From contig WELA01002573.1 of the NCBI GenBank assembly GCA_009602735.1, positions 28,720 to 92,719 of the forward strand: 64,000 nt of DNA, in the 5' to 3' direction. The stretch comes from Mesotaenium endlicherianum (taxonomy: Eukaryota > Streptophyta > Zygnematophyceae > Zygnematales > Mesotaeniaceae). This document shows, piece by piece, positions 34,971 through 46,025 of this stretch (positions within the stretch are counted from its first letter, which is position 1; every line of letters starts with the position of its first letter). The position numbers were made by a program, and so were the translations under genes. The notes beneath the pieces were generated by a model, which did no database searches, was not told the origin of the DNA, and saw nothing but the letters and a program-made list of their open reading frames with translations.

Positions 34971-37900
34971 CTACTGACTGTGAGGATGCTAGAGATAGTG
35001 AGTCGTCACTAGCTGCCCTCGTAGCAGGTATTATGGGTCCTGCTGAACTGGATTCACTATGCATGCCTGACAACCAGATAAAGGAGACCATCAGCAATAT
35101 AGACGTCCAGAGAGTGCACACTCTGGATGCTCTTGTTCCACCTGATGTCCAACATTTCTTTGCTACGTCAGGAGAACAATGCGAAAGTCAGGAAAAGACA
35201 GTCCCCCCTATCCTACTGCATTGCATGATTGCAGGTAGGAAGGTGAGGGCATTTGTTGACGGAGGGGCGTCACATACTTTTATCCACAAGGACTTAGTTA
35301 AGCGGCTAAGGCTGCCTACTGTCACCCAAGGGAATAGAAAAATATTCCTTGGAGATGCCTCAAGTATCCCGGGAGGAGTTATAACCAAGCCTATTGAGGT
35401 CCAGTTAGGTTCTGGCATTGCAGTTCTAACTGAAACGCTTACATTTGAGGTACTCAACACTGGTTTTTATGATTTTGTGCTAGGCAAATCCTGGCTTAGT
35501 AGACATCAAGCTGAAGTGTGTTGGAGCAGAGGTACAGTTAAAGTGAGAGGAGCCAGTGATCGGCAGACTAACTTGGCACCCACCAGTGCTCTTCCTCTTG
35601 TCCTGTGTGGTTGGCAAATGAAGGAAAAGAAGAGGCTTCCAGAAGGATGCAAGTTGCTGAATGCAATGGAGTTCGTCAAAAGCTGGAACCAGAAGGAAGA
35701 CAGAATGTCCTGTCTGCTGCTAAGAGAGGTACCTCCTCAACCTGAAGAAGTGGTTGAGAAAAAGGTAAGCCCTCCGGAGCACCCTACTGCTGCAAAAATT
35801 GTTGCTCAGTACACTGATGTATTTAATATGCCTCCAGGACTACCCCCTAAGAGGGAAGTAGATCATAGGATTGATCTATTACCTGGGAGTCAGCCACCTT
35901 GGCAACGCACTTATGGCTTGTCTTATGTGGAGAGCGAGGAGTTGAAAACACAGATTGCAGAGCTTGAGGAAAATGGTTATATTTCTCCCAGTAAATCACC
36001 TTACGGCGCACCCATCCTATTTGTTAAGAAAAAGGATGGCAGTATGCGGATGTGTGTGGATTACAGAGCCCTGAACAGAAGTACAGTAAAGAACAAGTAT
36101 GCTTTACCCAGGATCGAAGACTTGCTTGATACCCTGTCTGGTGCTAAGGTGTTCAGTAAGATAGATCTCAAGAGTGGTTTTCATCAAATCAGAATTGCTG
36201 AGGGGGATGAACACAAGACCGCCTTCCGTACACGTTATGGACACTATGAGTTCAACGTGATGCCATTTAGACTGACTAATGCTCCTGCCACCTTCATGGA
36301 TGCTATGGATGACATTTTCAGACCTTATTTGGATAAGTTTGTGCAAGTTTTCCTGGATGATATTTTAATTTTCTCTAAAGGTGAAGCTCAGCACGGTGAA
36401 CACTTAAAGACAGTCCTGGACACTCTAAGAACGAATCACTTATATGCTAAGATGAGCAAGTGTGATTTCTTTAAGGAAAGTATTGAATTCTTAGGCCACG
36501 TTGTCAGTAAAGAGGGCATCAGTGTGGATCCTAAGAAAGTCCAGACCATAAGGGACTGGCCAGTACCACAGTCTGTCTCTGAAGTTGGATTCTTCCTCGG
36601 GTTGGCTAACTAATATAGGAGATTTATTGAGAATTATTCCACAAAGGCCAGTAAACTGACTGACCTTACTAAGAAAGACATCGGGTATGTGTGGGGGGAA
36701 GAGCAGCAGGCTGCCTTCCAGACCCTTAAAGATGCCCTTTGTTCTGCCCCAGTGCTAGCCGTGTATGACCCCAGCAAACCGGTGCAGGTGGTTACTGATG
36801 CCTCTGATTTTGCCATGGGTGCTATTTTGTTGCAGCCTGCTGACAAAACCACAAAGGATGGTAAGGTACGGCAGGAGTGGCATCCTGTGTTGTATGAGTC
36901 TATGAAATTTAATCCAGCGGAGATTAATTACTCAGTGCATGATAAAGAGCTGCTAGCTATCATTCATGTACTCAAACAGTGGAGAGCATACTTACATGGT
37001 AAAGCTTTTAAGGTGATTACAGATCATCTAGCTCTGACCCACTTTCAGAAGAAGTCCAAGCTGTCGAGGAGGGAGAACCGCTGGAGCCAGATGCTGGAGC
37101 AGTTCCAAGTCCAGATCGACTACAAACCAGGGAAGTTGAATCCTGTTGATGCACTCTCTAGAAGACCTGAGTTGTAAGAAAGGAACTTTAGTCAGCATGC
37201 TGTAGATAAGTCCTGTGTGCACTCACTTCACTAAAGGTGAAAAAGTCCTTCCTAGAACAACTTAGGAAAGCCTACGTTTCTGACCCAACATTTGAGCCCA
37301 GCCCCACTACTGGTGTGTGTCGTGCTACTGCACTCGGGTATAAGCTTAAGGGAGGGATCTGGGTGACTGAAACCACTTCAGGCAGGCTGAAGCTGGTCAT
37401 TCCTAATAACTTGGAAATAAGGTCTCTCTTACTGAGTCAAGCGCATGACAGTCTCCTGGGTGGACATTTGAGGCAAGCCAAAACTGTTGGCAAATTGGCA
37501 AAACATTATCAATGGGAGGGGTTACCCCGGGAGGTCTTGAAATATGTCAAGTCCTGTGACCAGTGTCAGAGAAATAAGTCTCGGCACACACCACCTGGAG
37601 GTCTCTTGCGACCACTGCCCATCCCAGCTGGACGCTGGGAAACTATATCCATGGACTGGGTGGTCTCACTACCAAGAATTGCCAATGGGCATGATTCAAT
37701 ACTGGTAGTNNNNNNNNNNNNNNNNNNTGACAATAATGGTCATTTTTATCCCCACCACTGTCAAAGTGACTGCACTCGAAACAGCGAGACAGTTTTACAA
37801 CCATGTAGTATGCCAACATGGGCTCCCTTCTAATATCATCTCAGACAGAGACTCAAAATTCACCTCTAAGTTCTGGAGAGCTTTAATGGGGTTAATGGGA

Positions 37901-38770
37901 GTCAAACAGCTGCTCAGCACAGCAAACCACCCTCAGACTGATGGGCAGACTGAAAGAACTAACCGAGTTCTGCAGGAGGTGCTGAGAGCATATATTAACC
38001 AAAAACAAGATAATTGGGATGACCTGTTGCCTCAAATTCAGTTTGCGGTCAACAGTGCGGTGCACGCGTCAACGGGCAAGACTCCTTTTGAACTCAGCCT
38101 GGGTAGAGTCCCTAAGTCTCCTTTAGGTGTACTGGGGGAGTATTTGACTGACCCGGAAGGGATTCACAACCTGGTCTCCCTCCAGTTAACTCAGGAGTTT
38201 GCTGACACCCTGTCAGAAGTCCAACAAAACCTGCACAAAGCCCAAGAAAACCAACAAAAATACGCTAATCAACACCGTCGGGAACTGACATTTTCCAAGG
38301 GGGATTTAGTCAAACTGCATTCTCAGCACCTGTACCTCCCTGGTGTGGTCAAGAAGAAGCTTGGCCCTGTCTGGGTCGGTCCATATTCGGTGGTCCGTCG
38401 TGTCGGTCAGAATGCTTACAAACTGAACATGTCAGCTGACTACAAGGGTCACTCGATCTTTAATGTCTCCTTTCTGGAACCATACATCAAAGGTGATACA
38501 CTGTTCACAGGTCGGTTACCTGTCCAACCGGGACCGGTCCCCGCTGTCCGGGACGGCGATCCTGAGGAGTATGAGGTCGATGAGATTTTAGACGCTCGCT
38601 CGGTCCGTCGATCGTCTAAATATGTCATGAAGTACCTCATCCAATGGAAGGGTTACGATGCCTCTGGGGACACTTGGGAATTTAATGATCAGCTGACCCA
38701 TGCCAAAGGGGCGTTGAAACGGTTCACCTTCGGGCGACTGGGGCACCTCCCTAACAGTCATTTCCGTTGA
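34971..38770 (+). pseudogene. Pol of full-length element A
   Basis: Domains in order: protease ([17 protein letters not shown], about 35247-35300); reverse transcriptase ([19 protein letters not shown] near 36055-36115; [12 protein letters not shown] near 36345-36380); RNase H (VVTDASDFAMGAILLQ, about 36790-36835); integrase zinc finger (AHDSLLGGHLRQAKT...CDQCQRNKS, about 37440-37580); integrase core (SDRDSKFTSKFW, HPQTDGQTERTNR, about 37840-37970); chromodomain (KYLIQWKGYDASGDTWEF, about 38628-38683). Few breaks and one short undetermined stretch. Fossil. Confidence 0.93.
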
Positions 38771-39069
38771 CACGGGAAGGTGACAGGAGGTCCTGTCTCC
38801 ATATAAGTTGGAGGGAGATGTGACAGTTAGTGACAGTTGTGACAGGCAGCCCACCTTTAATTTTAAGTTGGAGGGAGTGGTAGTCTCTGATCACCATATT
38901 ACCCACTCAACCTGCGCTCACACTCACTTGCTCTCCAACTCAATTTTTCCTTATATTCGCTCACACCAGGTATTCCACTCTAGGAACTCTCCCGATCGCG
39001 TCCCTCTTCATCAAGGGCACTCAGTAGCGGCAAAATATCATGACTTCACTAACTGCATTGTGTTTATGA
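38771..39069 (+). other. Spacer with two polypurine-tract copies in element A
   Basis: Between Pol and the accessory ORF lie two exact copies of AAGTTGGAGGGA (38805-38816 and 38865-38876), the same 12-mer that forms the true 3' polypurine tract at 40808-40819. GTGACAG repeats sit around them. The equivalent spacer in A-minus keeps both motifs. The region may also hold the leader or promoter of the accessory ORF, but no clear TATA box is seen. Confidence 0.8.
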
Positions 39070-40735
39070 TTGAGCAGGATGACTCAAAAGTCGGAACTCA
39101 AGAGGAAGAGAAGGGCGGAAGAGGCACATGCAGAATACTTGCAATTCCGTGGAGACATCGAATCATCTTCCATCTCCGCTCGGGAATCACAACGACTCCA
39201 ACAACAGCGGGAGGCACAGAAGAAGAAGGAGGAGGAGGAACAGGCCAGACTGAGGCAGGAAGAACTGGACAGAAAAGCTGCAGAGGAGGCCAAGAAAGCA
39301 GAGGAGGAGAGGCAAGCTGAGGAGAAGCGGAAGCAGCAGGCTAAAGAAGAAGAACAGAGGAGAATCAGCAGCTACCGCTACACGGTGCTGGGCAAGGGCT
39401 TTGATCTACTGGAGGAGGCCTTCAAGTATGCCCAGAGAAGTCGCAGTGAGTCGCAGAAGGAAATCCTCCAAAAGGAAGGGGAGACATCCGAAAACTTTGA
39501 CAAGTATATAGAGGTCGGCACAGGGCTCCTCCTCTACCATGATTACGCCAGGATGGTAGGATATACCATCGGAGAGGCCAAGGCAATGGCCCAGGTGAAC
39601 GAAGCAGGAGCTGTCTCGATTCCTGGTATCTGGGGGGCAGATAGGGTCATCAGGATGATCCCCATGGACGCGGACAGCTTCAAGGACTCAACACCCCACA
39701 ACAGGTTTAAGGCCATGTATAATGAGGTGGAGAGAATTCTTGGCCAGAGAAACCAGTCAGCTGGACTTTGCAGGGCACTGGTACCCTTGTACTCTCAAAA
39801 AGACAGACGCTGCCTTCTTCCAAAAGCCCACTGATTGGCGGTGGATGACCATCAACATGAGGGACCAGCAGAATGACAGGGCGACGGATGAGGATTTCCT
39901 GACAGACCTAAACGGGAACATAGTATTGCCCCCTCACATTGCGGCTTGGGACCCAAGATTGGATGGAGTCAGAGACTGCATGAGCCAAGAGATGCAGGGG
40001 GACAGAAGCAGGGCCCGAGAGTCATTCTCCAAAGGGAAGCACGCTTATGCCAAATGGGCAAGTAAGCAGGGGGAAAAGGACCTCTATGCGGTCCGGACTC
40101 AGCAGCCCCCACCAGCACCCAAAAGGGGAAGGTCAGTAGAATATTCTTTTTCTCGGGAAGAGCTGGAGCAGCGGACAAAGGAGACCCCAAAAGTCTCAGA
40201 GGAACCCGGGGACGGCGAGGAGGCGGATTTGGAGGAAGACGAGGAGGAAGGCGAGGAGGAGGACACTAGCCCCGCCGTGATCCTGACACCTGCCACATCC
40301 CCTGTAAGGGAGAAGACGGGGTGGGCCCCGCCGCGACTCGCTCAAGAGGAGGATATCACTTGGCTGGGGACTGCCAAAGGACAGACCCCATCTCCAGGCA
40401 AGGAGACCCAGTCGGACAGGGCAGACAGGAGGGCTGCTCGGGAGATAGCCAGAGGCCTGCCAGCATCTCCCTCGCAGAGAGGGCATGTACCCTTGGCTCA
40501 TGTCATGCAACATCCTTCCGGGATGCCGGTATACGTACCTGTCAGTTTGAGGGCTGCCCAGGAGAAGGCTGCCTCCCTTCAGTTTCAGACTGTGCAGGAT
40601 GAAACAGCCCAGTTACTGCGTTCTCCGCCGGGTCCTTACACGGAACCCCCTTCTCTGACAGGCTTCAGAAGACCCCAAGATAAGATGAGGTCAGGCTCCC
40701 CTGAGCATAGGGCCTCAGGGACATCTCCCTCCTAA
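39070..40735 (+). pseudogene. Accessory ORF of element A (after Pol)
   Basis: About 550 codons' worth of sense-strand coding sequence between the chromodomain and the 3' LTR, where some elements have an env-like gene. Roughly residues 1-110 are extremely rich in Glu, Lys, Arg and Gln and should form a coiled coil (QREAQKKKEEEEQARLRQEE). A central folded-looking domain contains FDKYIEVGTGLLLYHDYARM, IPGIWGADRVIRMIP and DPRLDGVRDCM. The C-terminal third is acidic and Pro/Ser-rich (EADLEEDEEEGEEED). No signal peptide, membrane segment or catalytic motif is seen, so it does not look like an envelope protein. Function unknown. The homologue in A-minus shows it belongs to the family. About one break. 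Fossil. Confidence 0.85.
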
Positions 40736-40820
40736 GAGCAGCAGGCTGGGGATAAGAGGGACAGCACGCTGTTCTTAGTGATAGTGCTGTCAAGGCGACA
40801 ACATGATAAGTTGGAGGGAT

Positions 40821-41540
40821 TGTAATGAATCAGTATACTGGTTGATATAATATTCATTTAGATAATATAGTTTAATATGTTCAGCCTGCTGAACTCTAGT
40901 TAACAATCAGTCTGCTGGACTTTATACTTAATATCAGTTTAATGACTTGGCCGGAAGTAGCAGGCTGAGGTCACCTTAAGTCAGCTTGCTGACACATTCT
41001 TTGACAGCCAGCTGACTTTCGTACTCGGTAGCGGCGAACTGCCTCGATATGCATCTAAGTGTGGTATGCTAGATGAATGGCCAGATGACATCCCTATGAT
41101 GGATGGCGATTCGGGATGATGGGAGATGGCGGTGAATTTGGTTAACCGAGGTCCTACCAACGTGGTTAACTCCCGGGTAGGCGGTGCCATCGCACTGACC
41201 GTTGAACAGTAAACTCATTCCATGTACATATGCTAGGCATTGCCATCAAGTTCGGCATTTGGAAACGAGGCCAACTCTCTTGAACAGCTTACTGCGAGAA
41301 ATCTGAATCCAAGGCGAGAAGCCATTGATACGCACTGTCTTCTAACCTTGCTTATGTATGAGTTTACTGATTTGCATCATTGATGCTAGTTTACTCGCAT
41401 TTGACTTACGAGTATTATTCACTGCTAGTGTATTGTCCTTTGCCGTTAAACCAGTTAACGGAAATACCATAAAGATTACTTGCTGATATAAAGATCTTTA
41501 TTAATTGTTAATCGCTTATTTGGTAAGTCGATTCATTTCA
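40821..41540 (+). repeat. 3' LTR of full-length element A
   Basis: 720 bp, TGTAATGAATCAG...GATTCATTTCA, directly after the polypurine tract AAGTTGGAGGGAT (40808-40820) and followed by the duplicated target CATGG. Confidence 0.95.
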
Positions 41541-42276
41541 CATGGCTGGTTATGGCTTACAGATTTAGCTAGCAAGCTGCTTTGGCAAATTACTCGCCTT
41601 ATCAGACTCTGTTTGGCAGAAGTCCAGTTGTGCCAAGCAACATCAAGCAGGAGACTGAGCAAGTAAAAAACCTGGACAACCCTGATGAACTGCTAAAGGT
41701 TATGGTACGCCGCAAGGCGTTATTTGAGCACATGATGCCTGCTGCCCTGGACAATCTAAAAATTGCGTAGAAAAGAGACATGCAGCGTTACGCCAGGACG
41801 CGAAATGGGAGCTACCGCTTGCAAATGACGCGATCCAGAAAAGAGACTTCGTCTACCGCAAGCACCAGACCAACACCCCCATCAACACCAGTTCGGGTGC
41901 AGTGATCTTACGCGTGAAACATGCGTTCGACAATGGTGAATTGGAACTGGAAGGTTCTGATGGTAAGACTATGAGAGATCACGTGCAGAACTGCTCGCTG
42001 TGCCATTTGCCAAATATTGATCCTACGATTAAGGCTGTGCCCGAGGAATTGGAGCCAGCCACGCCTTGTGCCAGCTGCAAAGTGCTGGATGATCAAGAAA
42101 CAATGGTAACTTGCGCTAAGTGTGTGCTCGTTGGCACACCTTCTGCATTGGTGAAGAAGACATTATGGCAGGACGATGGGAATGTCCTGACTGCCTTCCT
42201 AAAACTCCCAGCCGCAGAGCTAGGAGATAGAAGCTTTCAGCGGCAAGGCAGGGACGCCTCAGCTGAAAAGGAGGGA
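41541..42276 (+). pseudogene. Integrase end and PHD-type zinc finger of element M
   Basis: Begins with the remainder of the integrase region (ANYSPYQTLFGRSPVVPS near 41580-41635 is the familiar C-terminal part of the core). Further on, a Cys-rich segment (about 41985-42225) carries paired Cys-x2-Cys motifs (CSLC, CASC, CAKC) and further downstream Trp/His/Cys positions spaced as in a PHD finger. PHD fingers read histone H3 tails, so this could replace the chromodomain as a chromatin anchor. A purine-rich AAAAGGAGGGA directly before 42277 is the likely polypurine tract. Broken. Fossil. Confidence 0.65.
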
Positions 42277-42526
42277 TGTAAGGGAAACTGAGGATAAGCT
42301 AACTTTTCAAAAATTTACTAAGTGTTGGTAGTGTAGAATGAGGAACTGGTAGAGCATGGGAAGCACTGAGCAATAAGGCGCTGACACCTCTAACACAAAC
42401 ATCTCAAAAGCATATGTACAAATCTTCAATTCACACAGTAGTAGTGCAACTAACGCAACCGGCCTAAAATTCAACATCAAGTATTATACAAGGAGCTCAC
42501 AGAGGGGCCATGCAACTCTAAGGTGC
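42277..42526 (+). repeat. Start of the 3' LTR of element M
   Basis: TGTAAGGGAAACTGAGG directly follows a purine tract, as an LTR start should. 250 bp are present before LTR-A begins at 42527. I could not find the same 250 bp at the 5' end of M, where the corresponding part is missing. Confidence 0.6.
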
Positions 42527-43246
42527 TGAAATGAATCGACTTGCCAAATAGGCGATTAACAATTAATTAAGATCTTTATATCAGCAAGTAATCTTTATGG
42601 TATTTTATGTGAATTGATTAAACAGCAAAGGACAACACACTAGCAGTGGGCAATACTCGCAAGTCAAATGCAAGTAAACTAGCATCATTAATGCAATCAG
42701 TAAACTCATACATAAGCAAGGCTAGAAGACAGTGCGTATCAATGGCTTCTCGCCTTGGATCCAGATATCGCTCAGTAAGCAGTACAAAAGGTTTGGCCTC
42801 ATTTTTGAATGCCGAATTTGAGAGCAATACCTAGCATATGTACATGAAATGAGTTTATTGTTCAACGGCCAGTGCGATGGCACCGCTCACCCGGGAGTTA
42901 ACCACGTTGGTAGGACCTCGGTTAACCAAATCCACCGCCATCTCCCATCATCCCGAATTGCCATCCATCCTAAGGATGTCATCTGGCCATTCATCAAGCA
43001 CACCACACTTTGATGCATATCGAGGCAGTTCGCTGCTACCGAGTACGGAAGTCAGCTGGCTGTCAAAGAATATGTCAGCAAGCTGACCTAAGTTGACTTC
43101 AACCTGCTGCTCTCGGCTGAGTCATTAAACTGATTACTTTATAAAACTCTGCAGATTGGATATTAACTAAAGTTCAGAAGGCTGAACTTATTTAAAATAT
43201 TATATTTAAATAAATATTATATCAACCAATATACTGATTCATTACA
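42527..43246 (-). repeat. Complete LTR-A at the right end of the 20.8-kb block
   Basis: 720 bp, minus orientation. Left flank is M sequence (GGTGC), right flank is the A-minus chromodomain (AATTC), so it has no target duplication of its own. The near-match AATTT on the far side of the block (22392-22396) is the better partner. Confidence 0.9.
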
Positions 43247-44222
43247 AATTCCCAGGTGTCCCCAGAGGCATTGTAACTCTTCCATCTGACCAAATAATTT
43301 ATGACATAATCAGATGATCGACGGACAGAGCGAGCTTCTAAAATATCATCAACCTCACATTCCTCAGGGTCACCTTCTCGAACAGCGGGGACCGCTCCTG
43401 ATTGGACGGGTAACCGACCTGTGAACAGTGTGTCATCTTTGATGTATGGTTTGAGGAAGGAGACATTAAATACTCGGTGACCCTTGTATTCCGCTGACAT
43501 GTTCAACTTGTAAGCATTCTGAACGACACGGCGCACCATCAAATATGGACCGACCCAGACCGGACCAAGCTTCTTCTTGTTCACACCAGGCAGGTACAGG
43601 TGCTGAGAAGGCAGTTTGACCAAATCGCCCTTTGAAAATGTCAGCTCCCGACGGTGTTGATTAGCGTAATTTTTTTGATTTTCCTGGGCTTTGTGCAGAT
43701 TGTGTTGGACTTCTGATAGGGTGTCAATAAACTTTGAGTCAACTGGAGAGAGACCGAATTGTGAATCCCCTCAGGGTGAGTTAAAGAATCCCCTAGTACA
43801 TATGAAGGAGACTTAGGAATCCTACCCAGACTGAGTTCATAAGGAGTCTTTCACGTTGACGCGTGCACCGCACTGTTGACCGCAAACTGAATTTGAGGCA
43901 ACAGGTCATCCCAATTATCTTATTTTTGGTTAATGTATACTCTCAGCAACTCTTGCAAAACTCGGTTAGGTCTTTAAGTTTGCCCATCAGTCTGAGGGTG
44001 CTTTGCTGTGCTGAGCAGCTGTTTGACTCCCATTAACCCCATTAAAGCTCTCCAGAACTTAGAGCTTAATTTTGAGTCTCTGTCTGAGATGATAGTAGAG
44101 GGTAGCCCATGTTGGCATACTACATGGTTGTAGAACTATCTTGCAGTTTCGAGTGCAGTTACTTTGACAGTGGTGGGGATGAAAAAGACCATTTTTGTCA
44201 ATTTATCCACTACTACCAATAT
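43247..44222 (-). pseudogene. Chromodomain and integrase piece of A-minus
   Basis: The minus strand encodes the A-family integrase C-terminus (LPSQHLYLPGVNKKKLGPVW near 43615) and a chromodomain (VRWKSYNASGDTWEF, near 43250-43295). It is bounded by the LTR-A block on one side and by element D on the other. Several breaks. Fossil. Confidence 0.87.
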
Positions 44223-44966
44223 TGTAAGGTCATAGGTTTATAAAGTGCATTTTTGAGTTTCATAAAAGTATTGTTTGATTGTATATTAATGTAGAGTGCA
44301 TTTTTGTGGTCATTTTGATATAAAGTTCATCGAGTTTGGTCAAGTATTGAGAGAGTTACGGATTTCTGAAGTTTAATTAATTTTGAGGTCGGTTGACGAC
44401 TGTCCTTAATTCGCGGTGAGCGCGACCGTCGGATTGACCGACAGCGTCGAGCGATCTGGCCCGTTAGTGTGAACTCGAACCTTCACGTAAGTTTGGCTGA
44501 CGCGGAGTGCCGACTAGGTCGATTTACCTAGAAGTTTCGGTTTAGCCTAGCGCGTCTAAGATAGAATATTCTAGTAATGTCGATGCATGTATGTGGACGT
44601 CAATTCGGCCCGACACGTCAGATTGGACTGATCTGGCTTACTCACGAATATTCTAGAAGGGACGATTTGACAAACACTTAGGAAAATCCGTAGCTTCCTC
44701 CTAGGGAGGAGCACTTAGGCATAAAATTATAAATAGGCATAACTTCTTTGTTTCTTATCAGTTCTCAATTTTGTAAATTTCTACAAGTTTGTAATGACAA
44801 GACCTTTCATCCTACATCATTTGTAAACAGTTCCTTGCTACTCAGAATGTTGAGTATTTTTCCTAAGTTTTGTTAGTGATATGCCGCTGCACTCTCTAGT
44901 ATGATTGCAACTAGTTCCTTTCCTCGTGAGTTACTACACTTCCACTAGGGCACTCAGCCCCTTTCA
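44223..44966 (+). repeat. 5' LTR of element D
   Basis: 744 bp, TGTAAGGTCATAGG...CCCCTTTCA, with TATAAATA near 44728-44735. Confidence 0.94.
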
Positions 44967-45000
44967 TCTGGCATGTAAGCTAGGCTAGTTTGCATATTAT

Positions 45001-46025
45001 ACTCTGGAGTCGCAGTCGGCAGTTGGAGGAGGCAAACATGTTGAGCATGTTGAGCGCGCGGGGCAGCAGGCAGCACCAACAATGACCAGAGAGCAACAAG
45101 AGATGCAGGCCATGCTAAGGCAAATGGCAAATGCAATTGGAGGAGAAGTCTACACCTAGTTTCAACAAAATATGCGCGCGGAGGTGGAGAGAATGGTGCA
45201 AGTTGTTTATGGGGAACGCCGCTTCGATCAAGCTGCACCTGTTGTACCACCAATTCATGTTAACCCAGTGGTGCAACCAGTTATTCCACCCGCATTGGGA
45301 GTGCGTGCGCCTAAGCCTGAAGTGTATACTGGAGAGCGTGGATCGCCGCCTGTTTATCAATGGATTTTTGGAGTGAAGAAGTTTATGGAGTATTCTGCGC
45401 TCGCGCCCGACAGGCAAGTCGCCTTTGTCATAACTTTACTGCAGAAGAGTGCTGGAGCTTGGTATGAGCGACAGGAGCAGCTGAGTGGAGTTCCTGCTAC
45501 TGTTGATCAGCTATTTGAAGGCTTGAAGAGGCATTTCAACCTATTGCACCCGAGGCTACCGCTCGAGATCTATTGGTGCGCCTTCGTCAACGAGGAAGCG
45601 TTCAAGAGTATGTATCGCGCTTCAACGAGCTGGTGCTTCAATGTCCATCCATGCACGAGTCGGAGATGATAGACAATTTCAAGAGGGGACTTAAGCCAAC
45701 TGTGGCCAAGGAAGTGGCGCTCAAGGACCCTACCAGTCTTGCAGAAACGATGGCATTGGCAACAAGGGTCGACGCTGTGGAGTATAGTTAGAGGCAGTAG
45801 GGCAGCCACAACTTTGGAGGATATCGACACTTTGGATCTCAAGCGCCAAGCACGAGTTCAAGGTCCAGTACCTATGGAGTTGGGACTTGTCCAGTACTAG
45901 CGCAGGCAGCAGAATTTGAAGCCAAGAGGACCCTGCTATAATTGCGGCAAGCTTGGACATTTGGCTCGAGACTGTCATGTGAAGGCGAAGCAACCTCAAC
46001 AACAGGAAAAAGGAGGACGCCAGTA
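45001..46025 (+). pseudogene. Gag region of element D
   Basis: Collinear with the Gag of D-prime: QQEMQAMLRQMA-type N-terminus, the LKRHFNLLHPRLPLEI-like and LKPTVAKEVALKDPTSL blocks, and a CCHC knuckle ([14 protein letters not shown], about 45935-45980). Compared with D-prime the middle part is fuller (MVQVVYGERRFDQAAP). Broken. Fossil. Confidence 0.83.

Larger units (their letters stand above)
32769..41540 (+). mobile_element. Full-length element A, Ty3/Gypsy chromovirus with accessory ORF
   Basis: 8.8 kb with two LTR-A copies and a perfect 5-bp target duplication CATGG (32764-32768 and 41541-41545). It has a primer site, Gag, Pol with all domains including a chromodomain, a 300-bp spacer, an extra ORF and a polypurine tract. 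The LTRs differ by a few percent plus one indel of about 38 bp near their start. It lies inside the integrase of element M. About six breaks, plus an 18-base undetermined stretch (37710-37727). This is the best preserved A copy. Fossil. Confidence 0.95.
22426..42526 (+). mobile_element. Element M, Ty3-like with DNA methyltransferase and PHD finger
   Basis: About 10.6 kb of M sequence in three pieces (22426-25370, 26091-32768, 41541-42526), separated by a solo LTR-A and a full-length A element. Order of parts: leader/LTR, Gag-like region with two zinc knuckles, protease-like region, C5-cytosine methyltransferase, charged linker, reverse transcriptase, RNase H, integrase, PHD-type finger, 3' LTR start. 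Retrotransposons that have taken up cytosine methyltransferases are known from charophytes and dinoflagellates. The PHD finger stands where chromoviruses carry a chromodomain. Well over a dozen breaks; old. Fossil. Confidence 0.85.

Noticed and set aside
39070-40735. Envelope protein in element A
   Set aside because: The position fits, but there is no signal peptide, membrane segment or fusion-peptide-like stretch; the protein is coiled-coil and acidic instead.
42527-43246. 5' LTR of a further minus-strand A element
   Set aside because: No primer site follows on its inner side and the adjacent sequence belongs to M, so it is not the start of an A element.
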